Shown: in pieces, positions 1 through 6,700 of the stretch
How positions within the stretch are numbered: the first letter of the stretch is position 1
Layout: each line of letters begins with the position of its first letter
Origin: Ardenticatenaceae bacterium
Lineage (GTDB): Bacteria; Chloroflexota; Anaerolineae; Promineifilales; Promineifilaceae
Length of the DNA stretch: 20,945 nt
Assembly (NCBI GenBank): GCA_020634215.1
Contig: JACKCD010000073.1
Location: 1-20,945, forward strand
Direction: 5' to 3'
Position numbers and translations under genes: made by a program
Notes under the pieces: model-generated
Databases searched by the model: none
Seen by the model: the letters and a program-made list of their open reading frames with translations, nothing else
Told to the model about the DNA's origin: nothing

Positions 1-611
1 GCCAAGTCCATCTCGCTCAGCTTCCAACGCTTAACCGGCGTTTGGTTACGGCTCTCAAACCGTTTACGCTGTTCTTCATAGCTCACTGAAAACCAGTATT
101 TCAGCAAAATAATGCCAGAACGCACCAACATCCGCTCAAATTGGGGGCAAGAGCGCAAAAATTCCTGCACCTGATGCTCGGTAGCAAACCCCATCACCCA
201 CTCAACGTTACTGCGGTTGTACCAGCTACGGTCAAACAGCACAATCTCGCCGCCAGAGGGTAATAATGGCACATATCGCTGAAAATACCATTGCGTTTTT
301 TCCCGTTCAGTAGGGGCTGGCAACGCTTCAGTACGAACAATACGCGGGCTTGTCCGTTCGGTAATTCGTTTAATAACCCCACCCTTACCAGCGGACCCTC
401 GTCCCTCAAAAATAATCAGCACCTTCAGACCTTTCTCACGCACCCAATATTGCAGCTTCACCAATTCCTCTTGCAAACGCTCCATTTCTGCTTCATAGAA
501 TTGCTTGGTCAAACGGCCGTCTTTCTTATACCGCTTGCTCACCTCACCATCGGCCGAAACAATTGTTGCCTCTTCTACCATGTCGCTCACTTGCTGCCCT
601 TTGCTTTCCAT
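1..611 (-). CDS. ppk2: PPK2-family polyphosphate kinase, 3' end cut by the window edge
   Basis: This is a minus-strand reading frame open from ATG at 611 to the window edge, giving the first 203 residues. A GGAGG ribosome site (complement of 620-624) lies 8 bases before the ATG and fixes the start. Known role of the family: transfer of phosphate between polyphosphate and nucleoside di- or monophosphates in the cytoplasm. Seen here: a P-loop reading EGRGSAGKGG near residues 59-68, then TEALPAPTEREKTQWYFQRY, then the Walker B-like stretch VLFDRSWYNR, then FERMLVRSGI and KYWFSVS. These blocks match class I PPK2 closely. The P-loop has Gly where I remember the family usually having Asp (GRD-A-AGKGG). 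Loss of the C-terminal third is due to the window boundary, not to mutation. It is transcribed away from murJ, with a 168-base divergent spacer between them. Confidence 0.93.
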   Translation of the reverse strand, partial: MESKGQQVSDMVEEATIVSADGEVSKRYKKDGRLTKQFYEAEMERLQEELVKLQYWVREKGLKVLIIFEGRGSAGKGGVIKRITERTSPRIVRTEALPAPTEREKTQWYFQRYVPLLPSGGEIVLFDRSWYNRSNVEWVMGFATEHQVQEFLRSCPQFERMLVRSGIILLKYWFSVSYEEQRKRFESRNQTPVKRWKLSEMDL

Positions 612-738
612 GCCTGTATCCTCCATAGATATCCACGCTCAAGGGTGTCAACCCACAAACGCCCTCATAAACACCTCCCTCTATTCTGAACGATTCTAGC
701 CCATGGGGCAAACGTGGATATGACGTGGGAAAATGGTT

Positions 739-767
739 TTGCTAGATAAACGGCCGTTCGCTAGAAT
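739..767 (+). promoter_or_regulatory. candidate sigma-70-type promoter of murJ
   Basis: TTGCTA at 739-744 and TAGAAT at 762-767 are separated by 17 bases and lie just before the proposed murJ start at 780. An ACGGCCGT palindrome (750-757) fills the spacer. Transcription would begin about 774, so the transcript would have almost no leader. The call is by consensus resemblance only. Confidence 0.35.
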
Positions 768-779
768 GCAGTCAACCTT

Positions 780-2411
780 TTGATAAGCGAGACACATTTG
801 ACCGAACAAACAACCCTTCAAACCGATCCTTCCCCCCCACCCGACCCCTCCAGCAGCGTCGTCCGCGCCGCTTCCATTTTGGCTCTGGGCAACGTCGCCA
901 GCCGCGTCCTCGGGTTGGCCCGCGAAACCGTCAAGGCCAATCTCTTCGGCGCCTCCGGCCTCCTCAGCGCCTTCGAGGTCGCTGCCTACGTCCCCACCAG
1001 CCTTTTTGACCTCATTATCGGCGGTATGGTCAATTCCTCGCTTGTCCCCGTCTTTAGCGACTACGCCACTCCCCAACGCCGCCACGAGCTGTGGCAGCTT
1101 CTCAGCACCGTTCTCAGCGTCGCCACGGCCGTTTTGCTCATCGTCGTTCTGCTGGTGGAATTGTTCACCGGGCAGGTGGCATGGCTCATGGGTGCCAAAA
1201 ACTTCGATGACCCAGCCTTAACGGCCGTTACCATCAACCTCATGCGCCTCGTCACCCCCGCCGTCCTCTTCCTCGGCCTCGCCAGCATCCTCACCGGTGC
1301 CCTCTACGCCCTCAAACGGTTCACCCTCCCCGCCTTCATCGGCGCCGTTTTCAATGGCACCGTCGTCATGGTCGCCCTCCTCTTCCCCGGCAACATCCAC
1401 GGCCTTGCCTGGGGGCTGCTCATCGGAGCCTTCCTGCAAATTGTGCTGCAGCTTCCCGCCCTGCGCGATGCCCGCCTGCGCTGGCGGTTCGACTGGCAAA
1501 ACCCAGCCATCCGCCGCATCCTCATTCTCTACACCCCCATCGTTGCCGGGCTGGTCGTCAACCAGCTGGCCATTGCCTTTAGTATCAATCTGGCTACGCG
1601 AACCGGAGACCAAAGCGTTTCCTACATGAAGTTTGCCACCACCCTCTACCAATTCCCGCTCGGGCTGGTTGTCACCGCGCTGTCCATTGCCACCTTGCCC
1701 ACCCTCTCGCAGCAAGCCAGCCACATTCCTGCCTTCAAACAAACGCTGGCGCAAGGGCTACGGCTGGTCATTGCCCTCATTTTGCCCGCCACCGCCGGGC
1801 TGCTGGCGCTGGCCGTTCCCATCGTCGCCCTGCTGTTTGAACACGGCCAATTTACCCCGGCCGACACCCAGCAAACGGCGCTGGTGCTGCGCGTTTATCT
1901 GATTGGAATGCCGTTTGCCGCCGTAGACCAAATGCTGGTCTTTGCCTCCTACGCCCGCAAGGACACCTGGCGGCCGGCGCTGGTGGGGGTGATTAGTATT
2001 GTCATTTACTCATTAACGGCCGTTCTCCTCCTCCCCAGCCTCGGTCTGCTCAGCCTCATGGTGGCCGATGCCGTCAAACACATCACCCACACCACCATGA
2101 TGGTCTGGCTGCTGCAATACCAGTTGAACGGGTTACGGGGGCATCGGGTGACATTAACGGCCGTTAAAGCCACCGTCGCCGCCACCCTCACCGGCCTCCT
2201 CGCCTATGCCACCACCACCTTGCTTGCCAGCCTCTTGCCCGCCAGCAGTTTGCTTACCCATCTGCTCTACGTCACAATCAGCGGTGCGGTTGGCTTGGTC
2301 GCTTTTTTGGCACTTGCCCTGCTGCTGCGGCTGCAAGAAATCAAAGACATTGGCAAGCTGGTGCAGCAAAAATTACGAAGAGCGAACAAGCAGCAAGTAG
2401 CTGGTGGCTAG
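780..2411 (+). CDS. murJ: lipid II flippase MurJ (MviN family)
   Basis: The product is a polytopic inner-membrane protein of about 543 residues, the usual MurJ size. Known role: moving lipid-linked peptidoglycan precursor (lipid II) across the membrane. The N-terminal signature is clear: after a short polar, proline-rich tail comes SVVRAASILALGNVASRVLG, then ARETVKANLFG and a stretch ending in LIIGGMVNSSLVPVFSDY, followed by repeated hydrophobic segments consistent with about 14 helices. The start is uncertain. The longest frame opens with TTG at 780, a second TTG is at 798, no ATG is available before the conserved region and no clear ribosome site is visible. The last four residues (VAGG) and the stop are encoded by the start of a heptamer-repeat element. 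It contains four ACGGCCGT copies, all read Thr-Ala-Val. It has no pseudokinase extension like that of actinobacterial MviN. Confidence 0.93.
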   Translation: MISETHLTEQTTLQTDPSPPPDPSSSVVRAASILALGNVASRVLGLARETVKANLFGASGLLSAFEVAAYVPTSLFDLIIGGMVNSSLVPVFSDYATPQRRHELWQLLSTVLSVATAVLLIVVLLVELFTGQVAWLMGAKNFDDPALTAVTINLMRLVTPAVLFLGLASILTGALYALKRFTLPAFIGAVFNGTVVMVALLFPGNIHGLAWGLLIGAFLQIVLQLPALRDARLRWRFDWQNPAIRRILILYTPIVAGLVVNQLAIAFSINLATRTGDQSVSYMKFATTLYQFPLGLVVTALSIATLPTLSQQASHIPAFKQTLAQGLRLVIALILPATAGLLALAVPIVALLFEHGQFTPADTQQTALVLRVYLIGMPFAAVDQMLVFASYARKDTWRPALVGVISIVIYSLTAVLLLPSLGLLSLMVADAVKHITHTTMMVWLLQYQLNGLRGHRVTLTAVKATVAATLTGLLAYATTTLLASLLPASSLLTHLLYVTISGAVGLVAFLALALLLRLQEIKDIGKLVQQKLRRANKQQVAGG

Positions 2412-2478
2412 TCGCTGGTGGCCGGTGGTTGGTGGTTGGTGCTTCTTCTTACTAACCACTAGCCACCAGCCACTATAA
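2400..2478 (+). repeat. heptamer-repeat palindromic element, family B
   Basis: The left arm reads in strict 7-base steps: GCTGGTG, GCTAGTC, GCTGGTG, GCCGGTG, GTTGGTG, GTTGGTG. After a short T/C-rich loop the right arm reads ACTAACC, ACTAGCC, ACCAGCC, ACTATAA, roughly the reverse complement of the left. The murJ stop codon (2409-2411) lies inside the left arm. It could form a hairpin in RNA. Confidence 0.8.
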
Positions 2479-2516
2479 CTTGCATCATTCAGGAACTAAT
2501 GAGGTAAAATAATCGC

Positions 2517-3206
2517 GTGACTACCAAATACCAACTTCTCGTCAAAAAAGGGCCGATGCGCGGCCATATTTATCCCCTCAACGCCATTCTCGTCACGTTG
2601 GGGCGCGATCCCCTGGCCGATATTGTCATCAGCGACCCTGAAGTGTCGCGTCAACACGCCCGCCTAATGGAAACGGAAAATGGGTATGAGCTGCAAGATT
2701 TAGGTAGCACGAACGGCACCTTTGTAGATGGGCAGCGGTTGGGTGGCGAAGTGGTGGTGCTGCAACCGGGACAGCAAATTGAAATGGGCAGCGGGGTGAT
2801 GTTGCTCTATCAACCAGTGCCCACGGGTGATGACGACAAGCCAACATTGGTAGGGCGGCAGGAAGAAGAAAAGGATGCGATAGAAACGGCCGTTTCCCCC
2901 TCTGGCACTCCCTTCACCCCCGATGCTGAGCCTCTGCTGCCAAGCTGGGCCACAGAACTCCAGCAGCAGCCCCAACCAGAACCAGTCTACGCCGCCCCTC
3001 GCGTGGAAACAGCTTCCCTTGGCAGTGAACCAACACCACCCTCATCCTCACCCAGCACAACTGCTGACGGCAACAAACGCCGCCGCACGCTCCTCATCGG
3101 CCTTGCCACCCTGTTTTTGCTCTTTGGCTGCTGCTGCGCCTTCTCTGTTTTTATGTGGTATATCGGTGGCGATTGGCTGCTTATGCAGCTAGGTGTGCTA
3201 CCTTAA
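2517..3206 (+). CDS. membrane-anchored FHA-domain protein
   Basis: The protein has 229 residues. Residues 1-101 form a forkhead-associated domain with the hallmark blocks LGRD (28-31), SRQH (44-47) and LGSTNGTFV (62-70). In the family these residues bind phosphothreonine peptides. A Pro/Ser/Thr-rich linker (about 105-185) follows, then RRR (188-190) and one transmembrane helix (about 191-215) containing three consecutive cysteines. The likely topology is cytoplasmic FHA with a C-terminal anchor. The start is GTG at 2517. GAGG lies rather far upstream (2501-2504) and TAAAAT (2505-2510) lies close enough that a leaderless transcript is possible. It directly follows murJ in the same direction. 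In mycobacteria an FHA protein (FhaA) binds the MurJ homologue, so a cell-wall role is plausible here but is inference. A strong terminator follows. Confidence 0.9.
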   Translation: MTTKYQLLVKKGPMRGHIYPLNAILVTLGRDPLADIVISDPEVSRQHARLMETENGYELQDLGSTNGTFVDGQRLGGEVVVLQPGQQIEMGSGVMLLYQPVPTGDDDKPTLVGRQEEEKDAIETAVSPSGTPFTPDAEPLLPSWATELQQQPQPEPVYAAPRVETASLGSEPTPPSSSPSTTADGNKRRRTLLIGLATLFLLFGCCCAFSVFMWYIGGDWLLMQLGVLP

Positions 3207-3211
3207 ACAAA

Positions 3212-3234
3212 AAAGACCGGCTTTACCGGTCTTT
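3212..3234. terminator. bidirectional intrinsic terminator between convergent genes
   Basis: A perfect 9-bp stem (AAAGACCGG at 3212-3220, CCGGTCTTT at 3226-3234) with a 5-base loop is flanked by A-rich sequence on the left and T-rich sequence on the right, so it can act in both directions. It lies 5 bases after the FHA gene stop and overlaps the stop codon of the minus-strand gene. Confidence 0.85.
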
Positions 3235-3648
3235 CTTGCTTTCAGGAATCGGCTCATAGTCGCCGTCAATAATAATGGCCTCTTCCACGTCGGCATCAGT
3301 GACATATCCATCACTTTCCCGAATTTGCGCCATATGCCGTACCACCACATGCTGTGGCGACAGCTCCACAAAAATTTTGGCACCCACCAGCAAAATAGTC
3401 AGGTCATCTAGTTGCCCCAACCCCACCAAAAAATCAGGTACCAGATCGACAGGCACAAAGAGATAAACAACCGCTAAAAACGGCAAAAACTTTAAATAAA
3501 AAGGAACTTCCGGGTCACGCAGCAGCAAAAACACAAGCCGCATCTGCTGCCATATTTCCCGCCAAAACCCTGGTTCCTTTGCTTTCGTTGAAATGTTGTC
3601 CTTCACAAAATCATCCTTTTTCGTTTTGTTGCAGCCATTTTCCTGCAT
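3223..3648 (-). CDS. YkvA/DUF1232-type small membrane protein
   Basis: The protein has 141 residues. A polar N-terminus (about 1-30) precedes a hydrophobic region and the DUF1232 signature VPFYLKFLPF, then YLFVPVDLVPDFL, then GLGQLDDLTILLVGAKIF at roughly residues 48-93. An acidic tail rich in Asp and Glu follows. The biochemical role of the family is not established; members are small membrane-associated proteins. The start ATG at 3648 is preceded directly by a GAGAGGTGA purine-rich run, which supports it. The gene diverges from the death-like domain gene at 3791, with a 142-base spacer, and converges on the FHA gene. Family assignment rests on the PVDLVPD-to-DD pattern. Confidence 0.85.
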   Translation of the reverse strand: MQENGCNKTKKDDFVKDNISTKAKEPGFWREIWQQMRLVFLLLRDPEVPFYLKFLPFLAVVYLFVPVDLVPDFLVGLGQLDDLTILLVGAKIFVELSPQHVVVRHMAQIRESDGYVTDADVEEAIIIDGDYEPIPESKKDR

Positions 3649-3712
3649 TCACCTCTCAATACGTAAAACGAAGAACCTGGTTGCAAGCAAAATAATAGCA
3701 TCCCCGGCTGTT

Positions 3713-3740
3713 TTGCACCAATGAGGCCAAATGTTACAAT
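3713..3740 (+). promoter_or_regulatory. candidate promoter for the 3791 gene
   Basis: TTGCAC (3713-3718) and TACAAT (3735-3740) are separated by 16 bases and lie about 50 bases upstream of the ATG at 3791, in the divergent spacer. A small inverted repeat (CCTCT / AGAGG) follows in the predicted leader. This is consensus resemblance only. Confidence 0.4.
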
Positions 3741-3790
3741 CAGCCTCTTGGCGGTAAAATTCTTGTAGAGGTGTAGCACAACAAATTCTT

Positions 3791-4630
3791 ATGTCTTTAT
3801 TGTTATTGCTCAAATTACTGGTTGTTTTGGCTTTTCTGGTGATGTTTATTCGCCGCCCAACCATTGCCTGGGGAATTGGACTACTAACGGTCACAACGGC
3901 CGTTCTTCTCGACACCATTCTTGGTACCTTTGGGCGGGAACAAACTCAGGAGGATCTAGGCTTCTTCTTTTACATCATCACCGGGGCACTTTTTGGCGGC
4001 GGGGCTTTTTGGCTGTGGAGCGTGCTGCGGTCTGCTTGGGGGCAAACAACGGCCGTTTCTCCTGCCACCACCACCCCATCCCCACCCCCCTATACCCCGC
4101 CACCTCTCAAAAATATTGACCCCCAGGTCGGCACCGCCTACAGCCAATCCGCCAGCGGCCGCAACCAATCCACCACCGCCTTCGACCGCCAAATGTTGTA
4201 TGACGAAATCCGTCAACGCTTTAGCCACGAAGATATTCTTGACCTTGTTTTTGACCTGGGCATTAACGAAAACGACATCATGAGCGTAGGGCAGGAAACC
4301 ACCGACCTCATCCGCCGCCTGATGGATTTTGCCGAAGACCACGAGTTATTAGGTGCCTTGGCACTTGGCGTGGAACGCATTCTCACCCCGCCCCCGCCCG
4401 ACCACTTGCCCCGCGCCGAAAAAATAGATGTAGCCTCCCCCCCAACGATTCTGCGTCAATACCTGCTGGCTCGTTACACCTTGATCCAGCTTGAGCAAAT
4501 GAGCAGTGAATTGGGGGTTGATTGGGAACAATTGACGGCCGGTAGCAAGAAAACAAAGGTACGCAGCCTGCTGCAATATCTCTACCGCCGCAACCGCATT
4601 GATGATTTGGTAGCACTCATACGCCATTAA
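3791..4630 (+). CDS. membrane protein with two tandem death-like (effector-associated) domains
   Basis: The protein has 279 residues. Three hydrophobic segments (about 3-20, 24-41 and 58-79) are followed by a Pro/Thr/Ser-rich linker (86-130) and two similar small all-helical domains. Domain 1 (about 135-198) contains FSHEDILDLVFDLGINEN and ends in LLGALALGVER. Domain 2 (about 219-279) contains LIQLEQMSSELGVDWEQL, then KVRSLLQYLYRRNRIDDL. Both follow the pattern F/Y-x(3)-(D/Q)L..(F/S)-(D/E)LG(I/V)..(N/W)...KxR.L..Y..(R/E)...L..L seen in bacterial effector-associated (death-superfamily-like) domains. Such domains usually link sensors to effectors such as proteases or NTPases through homotypic contacts. 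None of those effector domains is in this protein or its neighbours, so an adaptor role is inference. No ribosome site is evident at the ATG. A strong terminator lies about 120 bases downstream. Confidence 0.75.
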   Translation: MSLLLLLKLLVVLAFLVMFIRRPTIAWGIGLLTVTTAVLLDTILGTFGREQTQEDLGFFFYIITGALFGGGAFWLWSVLRSAWGQTTAVSPATTTPSPPPYTPPPLKNIDPQVGTAYSQSASGRNQSTTAFDRQMLYDEIRQRFSHEDILDLVFDLGINENDIMSVGQETTDLIRRLMDFAEDHELLGALALGVERILTPPPPDHLPRAEKIDVASPPTILRQYLLARYTLIQLEQMSSELGVDWEQLTAGSKKTKVRSLLQYLYRRNRIDDLVALIRH

Positions 4631-4748
4631 ATGATTCTATGTAGGAGCAAACTCCCATTTACATCAGCCGAGAGACCAAGTATCTTTGGGGACGTAGCAA
4701 ACGGTAACTCCTTCTGATTTGTCTGTTATTGTCCCTCCTTCCTAGGCA

Positions 4749-4790
4749 AGCTCCGAGTCACACCCTGTGGCTCGGAGTTCCTCTTTTTTA
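4749..4790 (+). terminator. intrinsic terminator downstream of the death-like domain gene
   Basis: CTCCGAG (4751-4757) pairs with CTCGGAG (4771-4777). The inner bases TCAC and GTGG continue the stem with one G-U pair, giving 11 bp around a 5-base loop, followed by CCTCTTTTTT. This is a strong plus-strand terminator. Confidence 0.85.
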
Positions 4791-4844
4791 AGCAAACTGC
4801 ACGCTAGACTATTTTTTTGTGGCTCGGAGTTCCTCTTTTTTAAG
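4766..4844 (+). repeat. 27-base direct repeat: duplicated 3' half of the terminator
   Basis: Positions 4766-4792 and 4818-4844 are identical, beginning TGTGGCTCGGAG and ending in CTCTTTTTTAAG, with the copies 52 bases apart. The second copy lacks its own 5' stem half, so it is not a full terminator. This looks like a local tandem duplication. Confidence 0.85.
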
Positions 4845-4846
4845 GC

Positions 4847-4882
4847 AAAAAAAGCGAACGGCCGTTTCCAACCGTTCGCTTT
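4847..4882 (-). terminator. intrinsic terminator for the minus-strand coiled-coil gene
   Basis: On the minus strand an 11-bp perfect stem (AAAGCGAACGG at 4851-4861 against CCGTTCGCTTT at 4872-4882) with a 10-base loop is followed by a run of T. It starts 24 bases after the stop at 4906. One stem half and the loop contain an ACGGCCGT palindrome (4858-4865). Confidence 0.8.
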
Positions 4883-4905
4883 CAAAAAATTCCCAAATCA
4901 AATCG

Positions 4906-5220
4906 TCAACTCAACATCTGCTGCACCTTGCTTCCGTAAGCAAGCTGTTCTGCCTGCAATTCATCCACTTCACGCCGAATGCAGGTAATCAACCAGCGCA
5001 GGGCTTCGGCCCGCACATGCGCTTCCATCACTTCTTCCACGGGCGTTAGGCTACTAAACCGTCTGTCGCAGCGTGATAAAAGCTGCTGTAGTTCCTGCTG
5101 CCGCCGCGCCAACATTTGTTTGGCGGCCTCACTCTGCGCCTTTACCTGGCGTTCCGCTTCCATCGCCGCATAAAGTTCGCTTCCATCTTTCATCTGAGCT
5201 TGTACGACTTCTCGTTGCAT
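4906..5220 (-). CDS. small coiled-coil protein of unknown function
   Basis: I do not recognise this gene. The product has 104 residues, is almost wholly helical and charged, with no signal peptide or membrane segment. Long Glu/Gln/Arg/Ala-rich stretches (for example AERQVKAQSEAAKQMLARRQ and QELQQLLSRCDRRF) suggest a coiled coil. The start is chosen as ATG at 5220 because AAGGAAGG lies 7 bases upstream; a TTG two codons earlier would sit directly on that ribosome site. A dedicated terminator follows the stop. It stands alone between the terminator region and the M42 peptidase gene, which has the same orientation with a 145-base gap. Good translation signals and a terminator make it a credible gene. 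Confidence 0.7.
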   Translation of the reverse strand: MQREVVQAQMKDGSELYAAMEAERQVKAQSEAAKQMLARRQQELQQLLSRCDRRFSSLTPVEEVMEAHVRAEALRWLITCIRREVDELQAEQLAYGSKVQQMLS

Positions 5221-5365
5221 GTTCAAACCTTCCTTACTAACAGTTTGGTTGGTGCAAGCTACCCTTTGGGTGCAAGACCACCGCTATAAACGCAAATGGT
5301 CTTATAACTCCTGACATTATGCCCCAGAAATCTTCCAATTCATATTACAAACAGCGCCTCGCCCG

Positions 5366-6421
5366 TTACTTGCTGGCTCCCGTCACTACAAATTCGGCCA
5401 GCGTGTGGAGCATGTTGTCAAACACAGCCAGCCGAGCCACTTCGTAACCGTGGCTGTTTTCCCGCACCTGACCCATGCAGGCCACCCGCGCTGCTAGGCC
5501 GCTGTAGGCCACTAAACTGGCATCGCTGGCGGCACTGGTAAAAACGGCCGTTTGTAGCCCCGTCCCCACTCTCTCCGCTGCCGCGCTCAAATCTGCCAGC
5601 AGCCGCTGGTCATAATGGGTCAGCCGGTCTTTGCTCCACGCCGCCGGCCGTCCATCGAGCAGCAGCGATGTTTCCGGCGGAATCGGTGCCCCATCTACAG
5701 CAATAAAAATTTCCGGCTGGAGCTTCTGCGCCACCCATTTAGCACCAATGCCGCCCACCTCTTCCTGCGTCGTAAAAGCAATCACGGTTGGGTGAAATGG
5801 CTCTTGCCCCGTTTGCTGTAACCATTGCAGCAGCCGCAGCAACGTCACACACCCCAGCCGGTCATCAAACGTCCACGCCCCCACCAGCGGGTCGGCAGGG
5901 TCGCCAAACAGCACCGGGCCGCGCCGCGCCCGCACAGGAACGGCCGTGGTGCCCACCCGCACCCCCGCCTCAGCCAACTGTGCCGGGGTTAACCCCGTCA
6001 GCACCCGCACATCCCCCCACGCCACACCTCCAGCCCGCTCGGCAGTGTGGGTGGAACCCATAGACAACACGCCCACCACCGATGTCTTGTCGCCCAGCAG
6101 TTCCACCGGCCCTTCGCCTAATTTCCAGGCAAACAGCCCGCCGGAACGCTCCACTTGCAGCGTGCCGTTGGGCAAAATCCGCGTCACCACCATGCCAATT
6201 TCGTCCATGTGGGCGGCCAGACAGCAAAGGGGAGCGGTGGCAGAACGGCCGTTTAGCTGCACCAACACATTGCCCGCTCCATCCGTCTCATGCGCCACCC
6301 CCATCTCATCCAGCTTCTGCCGAATCACCGCTGCCACCCCCTGCTCCCGCCCCGATGGGGCTGCCACCAGCAGTTCCGCAAAAAGTACCAAACCAGGGTG
6401 TTGTTCATATTGTGTCAACAT
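5366..6421 (-). CDS. M42-family metallo-aminopeptidase
   Basis: The protein has 351 residues, typical for the M42 (glutamyl aminopeptidase / former endoglucanase M) family. These are cytoplasmic, often tetrahedral dinuclear-metal enzymes that remove N-terminal residues from peptides. The metal and catalytic positions are visible: AAHMDEIG (H71, D73), WTFDDRLG (D186-D187), TTQEEVGG (E220-E221, the catalytic pair), AVDGAP (D243) and a late SHGYEV histidine (about residue 327). So the enzyme should be active. The start is ATG at 6421 because GAGGAAG lies 7 bases upstream; an earlier TTG (6424) is less likely. It is transcribed away from the dcw operon. Substrate preference cannot be read from the sequence. 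Confidence 0.93.
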   Translation of the reverse strand: MLTQYEQHPGLVLFAELLVAAPSGREQGVAAVIRQKLDEMGVAHETDGAGNVLVQLNGRSATAPLCCLAAHMDEIGMVVTRILPNGTLQVERSGGLFAWKLGEGPVELLGDKTSVVGVLSMGSTHTAERAGGVAWGDVRVLTGLTPAQLAEAGVRVGTTAVPVRARRGPVLFGDPADPLVGAWTFDDRLGCVTLLRLLQWLQQTGQEPFHPTVIAFTTQEEVGGIGAKWVAQKLQPEIFIAVDGAPIPPETSLLLDGRPAAWSKDRLTHYDQRLLADLSAAAERVGTGLQTAVFTSAASDASLVAYSGLAARVACMGQVRENSHGYEVARLAVFDNMLHTLAEFVVTGASK

Positions 6422-6455
6422 CAATAGCTTCCTCTATAAATGGCGGCTGGCACAA

Positions 6456-6483
6456 GCAACCAACTACCAACCACCAGCCACGA
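6456..6483 (+). repeat. half heptamer-repeat element, family B right arm
   Basis: Four 7-base units (GCAACCA, ACTACCA, ACCACCA, GCCACGA) match the right arm of the family B element at 2400-2478. No left arm is present. It lies just upstream of the minus-strand M42 gene. Confidence 0.6.
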
Positions 6484-6578
6484 CTTTCATGGGTACGACA
6501 GTGCCGCACCACATTATCCTTTCCCATTTCTACCTTAAAAGATTAATTTTGCATCTTTCCCCAAAAGTGGCTTTGGTG

Positions 6579-6584
6579 TATACT
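6579..6584 (+). promoter_or_regulatory. -10 element of the dcw operon promoter
   Basis: TATACT at 6579-6584, preceded directly by TG, is a good -10 candidate. The matching -35 is weak (TTTCCC near 6556-6561 at 17-base spacing). The predicted start near 6591 would place the MraZ repeats just downstream, a logical site for autorepression. Confidence 0.5.
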
Positions 6585-6595
6585 GTTGGCGCAAG

Positions 6596-6630
6596 GTGGT
6601 AGGAAGTGGGGCAAAGTGGGGCATAGTAGT
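6596..6630 (+). promoter_or_regulatory. MraZ operator: four repeats at 10-bp spacing
   Basis: GTGGT (6596-6600), GTGGG (6606-6610), GTGGG (6616-6620) and GTAGT (6626-6630) are each separated by exactly 5 bases. MraZ in Escherichia coli and mycoplasmas binds direct TGGG-type repeats with this 10-bp period upstream of its own gene. The central two repeats are the best matches and the outer two are degenerate. The location 70 bases before mraZ fits autoregulation of the operon. Confidence 0.85.
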
Positions 6631-6666
6631 GCCAAAAACCCCCCAAATGACCAGCAAAATGGAGTA

Positions 6667-6690
6667 TTAATAGAACGTTTGTTCTATTAA
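6667..6690. promoter_or_regulatory. perfect palindrome with GAAC-N4-GTTC core, LexA-box-like
   Basis: The arms TTAATAGAAC (6667-6676) and GTTCTATTAA (6681-6690) are exact reverse complements around a 4-base centre, GTTT. The GAAC-N4-GTTC core matches the LexA (SOS) box of Gram-positive bacteria. It lies between the MraZ operator and the mraZ ribosome site, where a bound repressor would block transcription. The regulator is inferred. Confidence 0.5.
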
Positions 6691-6700
6691 AAGGTAAAGG

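Noticed and set aside
291..689. Plus-strand open frame of 132 codons
   Set aside because: It lies antisense to the PPK2 gene, which has clear family motifs and a ribosome site; the frame encodes no recognisable protein.
1218..1754. Minus-strand open frame of 178 codons inside murJ
   Set aside because: It is a Gly/Glu-rich low-complexity translation produced by codon bias of the opposite strand.
5946..6602. Plus-strand open frame of 218 codons opposite the M42 peptidase
   Set aside because: The M42 gene shows all metal ligands on the other strand; this frame is Ser/Pro/Thr-rich shadow sequence running into the mraZ control region.
6667..6690. Terminator or attenuator in the mraZ leader
   Set aside because: The stem is A/T rich and is followed by the ribosome site instead of a T run; a protein-binding palindrome fits better.
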